DNA of 34,428 nt, from the NCBI GenBank assembly GCA_020027875.1, contig JAHRHA010000060.1, positions 1 to 34,428 of the forward strand, written 5' to 3'. This document shows, one piece after another, positions 17,874 through 26,169 of the stretch. Source of the stretch: Micromonosporaceae bacterium (GTDB lineage: Bacteria > Actinomycetota > Actinomycetes > Mycobacteriales > Micromonosporaceae). The position numbers and the translations under genes were made by a program. A model generated the notes under the pieces. That model made no database searches. It saw nothing but the letters and a program-made list of their open reading frames with translations, and was not told the origin of the DNA. Every line of letters starts with the position of its first letter. The first letter of the stretch is position 1.

Positions 17874-20800
17874 TCATTCGCCTGCCCCCACGGTGTCAAG
17901 GTCGTCCTGGCCTGCGCCCCTTCCGAACTGCAGGTAGAGCGCTGGCAGGACGACCAGGTTCAGCAGCGTCGACGTGACGAGCCCGCCGAGGACGACGATC
18001 GCCATCGGGCGGACGACCTCCAGTCCGGCGATGCTCCCCAGGAGCACGAACGGCAGCATTGTTGCCGCCGTCAACAGCGCGGTCATTGCGATCGGCGCGA
18101 GCCGCTGCCGGGTACCGCGCATTACGAGATCGAGTCCGAACGGCTCACCCTTTCGCTCGAGCTGCTGATACTGCTTGATCAGGAGAATCCCGTTACGAAC
18201 GGACAGGCCGTAGACCGCCAGGAAGCCGACCAACGCCCCGAGCGAGAGCACCCCGCCACCAAGGAGGGCAGTGAGCACACCGCCGACCAACGCGAGTGGC
18301 AGGGCGAGGAAGAACGCCGTCGCGAGCTTCCAGCTCCCGAATCCGGCCTGCAGCAAGAGGAAGACACCGATCACAGCTACGGCAGTGATCGCCCACGCAG
18401 TGTTGCGGTCAGCCCTCCGTTGCGAATAGTCGCCCAGCACCTCAGCGTGGTACTCAACCGGGAACCTCACACCCGGCAACTTTGCCTCAATGTCGGCCAC
18501 GACCGCGTTGACGCTGCGGCCGCTAACCTCAGCGGTGACGTCAAGACGGTGCGAGACGGCGTCGCGCCGTATGACGGTTGGGTTCTTCGCAACGCGTACG
18601 TCTGCGACATCCTTCAGATGCACCTGCCTTCCGGATGGCGTGTCGATCAAAAGCTGCCTGATGCTCTCCAGGTCCTTCCGGACGGAGGGCGCGCCATAGA
18701 CGACGACTTCGAAGACTTTCTGCTCTTCGAAGAGGTTGCCGACCTCAAGCCCCGACAACAGGATCGCAGCGGTACGTCGCACGTCGCCTGGTTTCAGGCC
18801 GTACTTCTGAGCGTTGACGAGATTGACCTCGATCTCGATCGTGTCTTCCTCGGACTGCGCTTCGATCTGCGGGTCGGACACGCCGCTGATCCCGGCGAGC
18901 ATGGCTCGCACCTCGGCGGCCTTCGAGCGCAGAACGTTGAGATCCTGGCCAAAGACCCGCACCACAATCGGTGCCGTCGAGCCAGTCTGTGCCTCGCGCA
19001 TCTTCGCTGCCGGATAGGTCCGGATGTCGCGCTCGAACCCGGGATAACTGTCGACGACCGACTGGATGCCGGCGACGGTAGCGTGGTAGTCCGCATCACC
19101 CGCGATACTGACCCAGATCTCGCCCGAGTTGATGCCAACGATCTGGTCCCCGGTGACGGCTCGACCCACATGTGCGCCTACGTTGTCCACGCCCTTGACC
19201 GCGCGCAGATCCTCGCTGGCCTGGGTGACGACACGGATCATCTCCGGACGCGACGTACCTGGAGTTGCTTCGTAGCTAATGAGCAGGTTGCGGTCCTGAA
19301 GGGTCGGCACGGTCGCGCCTACGCTGAGCAGCGGCAGCAACGCAAGGCCGACCACCAGCACGACACCGGCGCCGATGAAGAGCTGCCACGGCCGCGCGAC
19401 CACTCGCGAGACATCGTCGTAGATCTTGGTCACCCAGCGGAGCAGCGGCGACTCCGGCTGAGCGGCCGGCCCCGACGCCAGCAAGAGCATCGCCAGGGCG
19501 GGGGTCAGCGTCAATGCGACCACAGTCGACGCGACGACCGCCAGCGCATACGAGGTCGCGATCGGTCTGGCGAAGTAGCCAGTCAGCCCTGGCACGAAGA
19601 ACAGCGGCGAGACAGAGATCAGGGTCACCAATGTGCCGAAGATGATGGACCCTCGCACCTCCGCCGATGCGTGCCGGATCAGGCCGGCAGTCACGTTGCC
19701 GTTCCCCCCGGCGCGGTGCTCCCGAATGCGCCGCCTGATGTTGTCGACGTCGACAATGGCGTTGTCGACGATCACACCGAGCGCCATCACCAGACCGGCC
19801 AAAATCATCGCGTTGTACGTCACACCGCGCAGCGACAGAACCAAGACCGCCGCCGCGAGCGAGACCGGAATGGACACGAAACTTATCAGCGCGGTCCGCC
19901 ACTCCATGAAGAACAGTCCGATGAGGACAAGCAAGAGCACGGCCCCGATAGCGACGGTGAGCACGATGTTGTCCAGCGCAGTCTGGATGAAGCTCGCCGG
20001 CTTGAAGACGTTGCTGTCCATGTCGATGCCCTTCAAGCCGGGGCGCATCGCCGCGAGCGCCTCCTCAACCTGATGGCTGACCTCGAGCGTGTTGCTGTCC
20101 GGCGACTTCTCGACGACAAGCATCAACCCGGGACTTGCGTTGAGGACGGCGTCACCGATCAACGGCTGGTGATCTTCGACGACCGTGGCTACGTCGCCAA
20201 CTCGCAGCGGCTTGGCATGAGTTCCATCGACGGCGACCTGCGCCAGATCCTCGGACGTACGAATCGAGAGGACGTGGCGGATCGGGAGACGCTGGGCCGG
20301 CGTGTCGATGAAGCCGCCGGTGCCGGGTGTCGATGCCTCCACATAGGTCAGCGGCGAGCTATACACCGCGTTCGCCGTGGTCGTTACAACTTCGTCGAGC
20401 CTGACGCCGAGCGAGGCGAGCTTCGCAGGATCGACCTGCACCTGGAGCTGGCGCTCCCGCTGGCCGAAGATCGCGACGTTCGCCACGCCCGGGATGCCCA
20501 TCAAGCGCGGCCTGATCTTCCAACGCGCGAGGACCGACATCTCGACCAGCGACACATTCGCCGACGACATTCCGATCATCATCACGCGGTTGGTCGACGA
20601 CAGCGGTTGCAACATCATCGGGGGCTTCGAGACATGCGGCAGAGCGTGCGCCTGCGCCAATCGCTCCTGGACCATCTGCCGGGCCCTCAGGATATCGGTA
20701 CCGGGCTGGAAGACGAGCTCGATCGAGGAGAGACCGACCACCGACTCAGATCGGATCTGGGCGAGCCAGGCGACTCCATTGAGCAGATCCTGCTCCAACG

Positions 20801-20999
20801 GAACGGTGATCAGCTCCTCGACCTCTGCGGCCGAGAGACCCAGCGCTTCCGTCTGCACTTCAACGGTGACTGGCGTGAACTCGGGCAGCACGTCAACGGG
20901 CGCCGATCGCAGCTGCGCGAAGCCGAGGAATAACACCGCCGCGGCGATGGGCACAACCAAGAGCCTGAAGCGCAGGCTCGATCCAATGATCCAGCGCAT
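17874..20999 (-). CDS. RND-type efflux permease, CusA/CzcA-like (first of pair)
   Basis: The 1041-residue RND permease is clearly homologous to the second one (MRWIIGSSLRFR against [12 protein letters not shown]). That alignment decides ATG 20999 over GTG 21014. Motifs include PVDVLPEFTPVTVEVQTEALG, LEQDLLNGVAWLAQIRSES and the TM4 segment ALGVIVDNAIVDVDN, where the position of the CzcA glutamate is Asp 419. The two permeases therefore differ in a relay residue. This is the first gene of the operon, followed 13 bp later by the adaptor-like gene. Heteromeric RND pairs exist (MdtBC); whether these two assemble together is inference. Confidence 0.9.
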   Translation of the reverse strand: MRWIIGSSLRFRLLVVPIAAAVLFLGFAQLRSAPVDVLPEFTPVTVEVQTEALGLSAAEVEELITVPLEQDLLNGVAWLAQIRSESVVGLSSIELVFQPGTDILRARQMVQERLAQAHALPHVSKPPMMLQPLSSTNRVMMIGMSSANVSLVEMSVLARWKIRPRLMGIPGVANVAIFGQRERQLQVQVDPAKLASLGVRLDEVVTTTANAVYSSPLTYVEASTPGTGGFIDTPAQRLPIRHVLSIRTSEDLAQVAVDGTHAKPLRVGDVATVVEDHQPLIGDAVLNASPGLMLVVEKSPDSNTLEVSHQVEEALAAMRPGLKGIDMDSNVFKPASFIQTALDNIVLTVAIGAVLLLVLIGLFFMEWRTALISFVSIPVSLAAAVLVLSLRGVTYNAMILAGLVMALGVIVDNAIVDVDNIRRRIREHRAGGNGNVTAGLIRHASAEVRGSIIFGTLVTLISVSPLFFVPGLTGYFARPIATSYALAVVASTVVALTLTPALAMLLLASGPAAQPESPLLRWVTKIYDDVSRVVARPWQLFIGAGVVLVVGLALLPLLSVGATVPTLQDRNLLISYEATPGTSRPEMIRVVTQASEDLRAVKGVDNVGAHVGRAVTGDQIVGINSGEIWVSIAGDADYHATVAGIQSVVDSYPGFERDIRTYPAAKMREAQTGSTAPIVVRVFGQDLNVLRSKAAEVRAMLAGISGVSDPQIEAQSEEDTIEIEVNLVNAQKYGLKPGDVRRTAAILLSGLEVGNLFEEQKVFEVVVYGAPSVRKDLESIRQLLIDTPSGRQVHLKDVADVRVAKNPTVIRRDAVSHRLDVTAEVSGRSVNAVVADIEAKLPGVRFPVEYHAEVLGDYSQRRADRNTAWAITAVAVIGVFLLLQAGFGSWKLATAFFLALPLALVGGVLTALLGGGVLSLGALVGFLAVYGLSVRNGILLIKQYQQLERKGEPFGLDLVMRGTRQRLAPIAMTALLTAATMLPFVLLGSIAGLEVVRPMAIVVLGGLVTSTLLNLVVLPALYLQFGRGAGQDDLDTVGAGE

Positions 21000-21365
21000 G
21001 AGGAAATACACCACCCGAGAGGCAGCCCAGAGGAGGGGATGTCGCGGCGTTCAGCCGCGCTTAAGCAAGGGACGTTCCGCCTGTCCGAAGTGGATGTCAA
21101 TAGTACGAGCGATGGATTCTGACTGTCCGCTCAGCATGATCCGACCTAGGTTGATCATGAGTTGCGCGGGAAGCATCAGCGAGAGTCATACGCACATCGG
21201 ATGGAATTGGCTGAATGGGGGAATCCGGGCCCAGGACGAATGGTGTACAAGCAACGGTAGGACTGCCGTGCGACCGAACCGACGCCAGCCGGGTCGACGG
21301 GTCGCGCGGCTTTGTGCCGTCACTCTCTTCATGACCAACTCGCAATTCCGAGGGATGTGGGACTC
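21000..21365. other. divergent intergenic region between RND operon and secreted protein gene
   Basis: This 366-bp gap holds the control elements of two divergent units. On the minus strand a TTGACA -35 match lies at 21095-21100, but the -10 at the right distance (GAACGT) is poor. A 6-bp hairpin CGCGGC/GCCGCG (21043-21059) falls in the presumed RND leader. An interrupted palindrome, ATGATC (21136-21141) with GATCAT (21153-21158) around CCTAGG, is a possible operator. No convincing gene is present. Confidence 0.35.
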
Positions 21366-22280
21366 GTGGCTCTGCAACGAAGCGTCTTGGTGGTCGTCGT
21401 CATCAGCCTTGCGGCGTTCTCGGCGGCGCTGAAGGCGTCACCCGCGGCGGCCGCGCCCGTCGAACAGCCGTGCGCCGAAGCCGCGCCCTACGACAACACA
21501 AACTTTCCTGCGCAATCGACCGATGTGAAAATCAACAACAAGTTCTTCCCGTTGGCCCCCGGCATGCAGTACGTCTTCGAAGGCCGGGCGAACCGCGGCG
21601 GCGGCGTCTTGCCCCACAAGGTGATCTTCACCGTGACCGACTTGTTCAAGAGAGTCGATGGCGTCACCTCGCGCGTGCTGTGGGATGTCGACCTCAACCA
21701 GGGTGTCGTCTCCGAGGCCGAACTCGCGTTCTTCGCCCAAGACTTCAACGGGAATGTCTGGAGCGTGGGCGAGTATCCGGAGGAGTACGAGAACGGGGAA
21801 TTCGTCGGCGCGCCGAGCACCTGGCTGGTCGGCAAACAGCGGGCCCAGGCCGGCGTGATGATGAAGGCGAAGCCGAAGCTGAACCAGCCTGAGTATGTGC
21901 AGGGCTTCGCGCCGAAGATCGAGTTCTTGGACTGCGCGACAGTGGTCGCTACTGGCGACACGCGCATCGTCCCAGCTGGTACGTTCACGAACGTTCTCGT
22001 CACCGATGAGCGTAGCCCGCTCGACCCTGAGGGCGGCATTCAGATCAAGTACTACGCACCCAGATTTGGTGTCGTCGAAATCGGTGCGCGCGACGATCCC
22101 GAGGGCGAGACGCTGGTTCTCGTCGAGGTGATCAAGCTCAGCTCTGAAGGTCGTCGCTTGGCGCGAGAGGCCGCTCTCGAGCTCGAGGCCCGTGCATACA
22201 AAGTCGCACCCGTCTATAAATCGAGCGAACCGATGTTCTGTCTCGGTGAGGATGTCCTCGCCGGCGCAAGCCATCGATAG
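21366..22280 (+). CDS. secreted conserved protein of unknown function
   Basis: The 304-residue protein has a signal peptide (LQRSVLVVVVISLAAFSAAL then KASPAAAAP) with likely cleavage after the Ala-rich stretch. The mature part is beta-rich, with PLAPGMQYVFEGRANRGGG, FTVTDLFKRVDGVTSRVLWD, EYPEEYENGEF and DDPEGETLVLVEV. I recall related hypothetical proteins in actinobacteria, without known function. Three cysteines (EQPC, FLDC, MFC) are spaced widely. The frame is open upstream, but GTG 21366 gives a normal signal peptide and has GAGGG 11 nt before it. The gene is divergent from the RND operon, and decayed genes follow 23 bp later. Confidence 0.8.
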   Translation: MALQRSVLVVVVISLAAFSAALKASPAAAAPVEQPCAEAAPYDNTNFPAQSTDVKINNKFFPLAPGMQYVFEGRANRGGGVLPHKVIFTVTDLFKRVDGVTSRVLWDVDLNQGVVSEAELAFFAQDFNGNVWSVGEYPEEYENGEFVGAPSTWLVGKQRAQAGVMMKAKPKLNQPEYVQGFAPKIEFLDCATVVATGDTRIVPAGTFTNVLVTDERSPLDPEGGIQIKYYAPRFGVVEIGARDDPEGETLVLVEVIKLSSEGRRLAREAALELEARAYKVAPVYKSSEPMFCLGEDVLAGASHR

Positions 22281-22302
22281 GCGAAGCACGTCACACAACG
22301 CG

Positions 22303-23379
22303 ATGTCACCGGCTTGCGCCGGCGGGCGGGCCGAACGCGCGATCGGACTGTTCGCCTATTACTACGTGTGGTTCGATCCGAGTTCTAGGAACCGAGCCAA
22401 GACCGACTACCCGCAGCTCGGCGAATACTCCAGCGACGATGGGCGCGTCATGCGCCAGCACATCGAGTGGGCCAAGTCCGCCGGCATCCAGGGATTCATC
22501 GTGAGCTGGAAGGACACGCCAACGAACAACCGTCGGCTCGCTTGCTCATGACCGTGGCGCGGGAGCTCGATTTCAAGGTAGCGATGATCTACCAGGGCCT
22601 CGACTTCGAACGTCGGCCCCAACCGGTGGCCCGGGTCGCCGCCGACTTCGTCACGTTCCGGGACAGGTTCGCCAAGGATCCGGTGTTTATCAGACTCGGT
22701 TGCAAGCCGCTGACGATCTGGAGCGGCACGGTGGTCGTTCTCTCACGACGACATGGCCACGGTGACGGCGCTGGTGCGTGCTAGCATGCTCGTTCTCGCG
22801 ACCGAGAGGAACGTGGACGGCTACCGGCGGGTGTCCGATGTGACCGACGGTGACGCCTACTCCTGGTCGTCGGTGAACCCCTGGACGAACTCGTACTACG
22901 TCGAAAAGCTCGCCGACATGGCCGCCGCCGTCCACGCCGATGGGAAGTACTGGATGGCGCCGTTCGCGTCCGGGTTCGATGCGCGCCTTGTGGGCGGCAC
23001 CAGGGACGTCGCCCGCAGGGACGGCTAGACTCTGCGCGAGCAGTACGCGGCGGCGGTCAACTCTTCGCCCGATCTCCTCAGTTTGATCAGCTGGAACGAG
23101 TTCAGTGAAAACTCCCATGTGGAGCCTTCGGAGAACTACGGCACGCTCTATCTGGATGTGCTGTATGAGTTGCGCGGCACACCGCCACCGAATCCCCCCT
23201 CGGCTGCGGACTCCAGCGAGGCCGACGAAACCCTGGCGATGCTGTATCGGTACTGGCCCAACGTGCTGCTTCTGCTCGGCTTTCCCACACGCATCGACGG
23301 GACGGCTGGCCTCATTCGTCGCCGCGGCCGCGGTCGGCTAAGTGCCATCCAGAGCCATGGAGAAGGAAGTACACCGTGA
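22303..23379 (+). pseudogene. decayed GH99/GH71-like glycosidase
   Basis: Protein-like sequence runs through three segments. Frame 1 has RAIGLFAYYYVWFDPSS and ends at a stop near 22551. Frame 3 has RLLMTVARELDFKVAMIYQG to KPLTIWSGT. Frame 1 then resumes with ATVTALVRAS and hits an in-frame TAG at 23026-23028, but homology continues with LLSLISWNEFSENSHVEPSE. The WNEF-EN-H-EP motif and the fold-like order resemble GH99-type endo-mannosidases and WbsX-like proteins. At least two frameshifts (about 22537 and 22740) and one nonsense codon break it. No signal peptide precedes it, so the N-terminus is probably lost too. The pseudogene status is firmer than the family. Confidence 0.7.
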
Positions 23380-24120
23380 CATTCAAAACTGCGCCGCTTC
23401 CTTGGCCGCGCGGGGGTGATCGCCACCGCCGCGGTCGTGGCGGTGCTCTCCTTCGGGCCTACGAGCGCACACGCCGCGTTGCCCGGGGCGAGTTCACAGC
23501 TCACTCCCGCGCCGTACCTCACCGATCTGACCGAGCACTCGGTGCGCGTGACATGGGCAACCACCGGTCAGAGCAAGGGCACCGTGCGCTTCGGTCCGCC
23601 GCCGCCAGCGCGGTCACGTCCGCCACGCTCGGTAATCCGATCACCGTCAACGGCATTACCCAGTACCAAACTCGGTGTCAGTAACTGGTCTGTCGACCGG
23701 GTCCGCCTATTGCTACCGCGTGTTCACGGGTGGCACGAGTCCGGTGGACCTGCTCGGGACCAACCCCTCGCCACAGTTCACTACACTGGACGCGGCCGAC
23801 AGCGCGGCTCCGTTCACCTTTGTCGTGTTGGCGATTGGGGAGACACCACCAACAGCGGCGTCAACAATGGCTCGCTGAACGTGAACCAGGCCGGCGTGGC
23901 CGCGCAGATCGCCGCGAGCGGCGCCCGATTCGCGCTGTCCACAGGGGACATCGGGTATCCCGGCGGAACGCAGACGAACTACGGCGACCTGAATCAGACC
24001 GGCGTAAACATCAGCGCGGTCTTCGGACCGTCTACTGGGCGGTGTCGGTCAGACCGTGCCGATGTACGCCGTGAGTGGCACCCACGGCCGCAACGCGAAC
24101 TTCCTGACGGTCTTGCCGTA
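23376..24120 (+). pseudogene. decayed purple-acid-phosphatase-like metallophosphoesterase, truncated
   Basis: A proper start (GTG 23376 with AGGAAG 6 nt upstream) leads after one frameshift into a signal peptide (RRFLGRAGVIATAAVVAVLS, ending in SAHA). A fibronectin-like part follows (LTPAPYLTDLTEHSVRVTWA). The frame then changes again for SAVTSATLGNPITVNG, STGSAYCYRVF, GDWGDTTNSG with LSTGDIGYPGG, and finally QTVPMYAVSGTHG. GDWGD, STGDIGY and the GTHG (normally GNH) motif mark a calcineurin-like phosphoesterase. I count at least five frame changes. Similarity stops near 24120, so the C-terminal half is missing. The end is overlapped by the antisense TVP38 gene. Confidence 0.75.
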
Positions 24121-24744
24121 TCCGCGGGCCACTATCCGCGCCCGCAGCACCACGGCCGCCGAGAGGAGGAGCCCGCACAGTAACGGGACGAGGGCGAGCG
24201 GATTGACGGAGCCGGGCCGAACGACGGCGGCGCCGATGATCGCGTAGCTCACAGCAGACGGCGCGGCGGCGATGAGCGTGCCGAAACCGTAGTCGCGCAC
24301 CCGGACCGCCGAGGCGCCGTACGCATACCCGGCCAACCCGTACGGTCCGAGCGGCAACGCCCGGACGGCGGCCACGGCAAGTAGGCCCTCGCGCGAGATC
24401 CAGCCCTCAAGCCGGTCCCACCGACGCCCCGCGTGTTGAGCGACGAAGTCGCGCCCGAGCCCTCGGCCCGCGGCGAACGTGACGACTGCCGCCAGTAATG
24501 CGACGAGCACGGCGCACACGGCTCCGGTCGCCGCACCGAAGAGCACGCCGCAGGCCAGGGAGATCGGAGTACGGGGGATGAGCGCCACCAGGAGAGCGGC
24601 GCCGACGCCCACTCCGACGAGTGGGGCCGCCAAGCCGAGCCGCGCGACCTCGTCGGGCAGCGAGGCGAGTGGGAGCCACAGGGCGACGGCGGCGAGCGCG
24701 GCGACCGCGAGCACCAGAACGATCATGCGGCGGGTCGGGCTCAT
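24049..24744 (-). CDS. TVP38/TMEM64-family membrane protein
   Basis: The 231-residue polytopic protein belongs to the SNARE-associated/DedA superfamily (VTT domain). The signatures PRTPISLACGVLFGAATGAV, the amphipathic FAAGRGLGRDFVAQ and RALPLGPYGLAGYAYGASAV are all present among five or six hydrophobic helices. Superfamily members act in lipid scrambling or transport across the membrane; the exact substrate here is unknown. ATG 24744 lies 7 nt after a TAGGCT -10 box; GTG 24747 is directly before it. The last ~22 residues (from KTVRKFALRPWVPL) are encoded by the complement of the decayed phosphatase gene, so the original C-terminus seems to have been replaced or extended. Confidence 0.88.
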   Translation of the reverse strand: MSPTRRMIVLVLAVAALAAVALWLPLASLPDEVARLGLAAPLVGVGVGAALLVALIPRTPISLACGVLFGAATGAVCAVLVALLAAVVTFAAGRGLGRDFVAQHAGRRWDRLEGWISREGLLAVAAVRALPLGPYGLAGYAYGASAVRVRDYGFGTLIAAAPSAVSYAIIGAAVVRPGSVNPLALVPLLCGLLLSAAVVLRARIVARGYGKTVRKFALRPWVPLTAYIGTV

Positions 24745-24751
24745 CACGGCT

Positions 24752-24773
24752 AGCCTACCTGGGCTATTACAGT
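24752..24773. promoter_or_regulatory. back-to-back -10 boxes for TVP38 gene and ung
   Basis: On the minus strand TAGGCT (24757-24752) ends 7 nt before ATG 24744. On the plus strand TACAGT (24768-24773) ends 6 nt before GTG 24780. The two start codons are only 35 bp apart, so the promoters overlap and both mRNAs would be leaderless. Polymerase probably cannot use both at once. Confidence 0.45.
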
Positions 24774-24779
24774 CCGGGC

Positions 24780-25451
24780 GTGGCCCTTGATCTGATCGAC
24801 CTGCTCCCGGTGGCGTGGCGGGAGGCGCTGTCCGCGTTCCTGGACCCGCCGACCGTGGCTACTCTGAGCAGGTTCGTCGATGAGGAGTACGCACGGCACA
24901 CGGTCTTCCCGCCACGGCCGGATCTGTTCGCGGCGTTCCGCCTGTGCTCCCAGGAGACGGCGCGCGTCCTCATCCTCGGCCAGGACCCGTACCACAAGGT
25001 CGGCCAGGCCCATGGGTTGAGCTTTAGCGTCCGGCCCGGCGTCGCGCTGCCGCCATCGCTGCGCAATATCTTCAAGGAGTTGCAGGACGACCTCGGGGTG
25101 GTGCCGCCGACGAGCGGTGACCTCACCGCGTGGGCGACTCAGGGTGTGTTGCTGCTCAACGCGGTGCTCACCGTCCGGGAGGGCAAGCCGGCGTCGCACG
25201 CCAGCCGCGGTTGGGAGCATGTCACCGATGCCGTCATCCGCGCCCTGGACGCGAAGGCGGATCGCGTCGTGTTTCTGCTGTGGGGGGCGTACGCCCGGCG
25301 GAAGGCATCCTTGGTTACGGCCGCGCACCATGTTGTGCTCGAGGCGGGGCACCCCAGCCCGATGAACGTCCGCGGGTTCCTGGGCAGCCGTCCGTTCAGC
25401 GCATGCAACAAGGCCCTCCTGGACGCTGGCCGGCAACCCGTCGACTGGTGA
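24780..25451 (+). CDS. ung: uracil-DNA glycosylase, family 1
   Basis: Ung removes uracil from DNA, the first step of base excision repair. The 223-residue protein carries the water-activating loop GQDPYH (residues 67-72, Asp 69), the uracil-binding LLLNAVLTV segment and the minor-groove loop HPSP (191-194). Family enzymes have about 220-230 residues, so it is complete. The frame is open far upstream, but GTG 24780 gives the family N-terminus (ALDLIDLLPVAWREAL) and sits 6 nt after a -10 box. It converges on gatD with 13 bp between stop codons. Confidence 0.95.
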   Translation: MALDLIDLLPVAWREALSAFLDPPTVATLSRFVDEEYARHTVFPPRPDLFAAFRLCSQETARVLILGQDPYHKVGQAHGLSFSVRPGVALPPSLRNIFKELQDDLGVVPPTSGDLTAWATQGVLLLNAVLTVREGKPASHASRGWEHVTDAVIRALDAKADRVVFLLWGAYARRKASLVTAAHHVVLEAGHPSPMNVRGFLGSRPFSACNKALLDAGRQPVDW

Positions 25452-25464
25452 GGCACTGCCTTCT

Positions 25465-26169
25465 CTATCGGACGGCGGCGAGGCGCTCGTTGCGAAGTCG
25501 GGTCGGCCAAGCGTCGTCGAGTGGCTCCATAGTGGATCCGGTCGCCCAGGACAGCAGCAGATCCCCGATCGCGGGGTTCCGAGCCAACGCGGGTCCATGC
25601 ATGTACGTACCAACGATCTTGCCTTGCCACACGCCCTCGGACGCCCCATCGTTGCCCACGCCGGTGGTGACCCGTGCCAGGGGCCGGACCCCAGCCCCAA
25701 GGTGGGTGCGCCCGCCGTGGTTCTCGAAGCCCGTGATGGGCGGCAGGCCGAGATCGGGTGCGGGCGTGCCGGCCAGTTCGCCGACCGCACGCGTCGGGCC
25801 GCGGTCCGAACTCAGGTCGAGCAGGTCCAGCCCAGCGCACATCTCGCCCTTGGCGAAGAATGAACTTCCCACGAGCTGATATCCGGCGCACACCGCGAAG
25901 AGCGCGGCGCCGCTCTCAAGTGCGCGATGTAGACCACGGTCGAGGGTCATCCGCTGCGCCGCAAGGGCCTGCGGGCCGTCCTCACCGCCACCGAGCAGAT
26001 ATATGTCGCCCTGGTCGGGCAGCCGCTCGTCCGACCGAACCTCGACGGTCTCGACCGGCATGCCGCGCATGCGGGCGCGCCAGGCGAGGATCAACATGTT
26101 GCCGCGGTCGCCATAGGTGGAGAGCAGGTCCGGGTAGACCCAGACAATGCGTACGGACTCAGTTGACAC
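25465..26169 (-). CDS. gatD: lipid II isoglutaminyl synthase, glutaminase subunit
   Basis: GatD supplies ammonia from glutamine to MurT, which amidates the D-Glu of the lipid II stem peptide to D-isoglutamine. The 234-residue protein is a CobB/CobQ-type class I amidotransferase: YPDLLSTYGDRGN at the N-terminus, the nucleophile Cys 94 in FAVCAGYQLVG, and His 191 in GTYMHGPALARNP. GTG 26169 lies 11 bp inside the end of murT, so translation is coupled, which fits a 1:1 complex. Confidence 0.93.
   Translation of the reverse strand: MSTESVRIVWVYPDLLSTYGDRGNMLILAWRARMRGMPVETVEVRSDERLPDQGDIYLLGGGEDGPQALAAQRMTLDRGLHRALESGAALFAVCAGYQLVGSSFFAKGEMCAGLDLLDLSSDRGPTRAVGELAGTPAPDLGLPPITGFENHGGRTHLGAGVRPLARVTTGVGNDGASEGVWQGKIVGTYMHGPALARNPAIGDLLLSWATGSTMEPLDDAWPTRLRNERLAAVR

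Noticed and set aside
17730..20933. 1067-codon open frame on the plus strand, opposite the first RND permease
   Set aside because: It is an antisense shadow of a GC-rich gene: composition is dominated by Arg, Asp, His and Gln, there is no recognisable domain, and the minus-strand frame has clear RND motifs throughout.
21095..21100. Firm promoter call for the RND operon based on TTGACA
   Set aside because: The -35 match is good, but the sequence 17 bp downstream (GAACGT) is a poor -10, so I list it only as a possibility in the gap description.
21097..21345. 82-codon minus-strand open frame in the gap before the RND operon
   Set aside because: No ribosome binding site, no family features, and a composition expected from chance.
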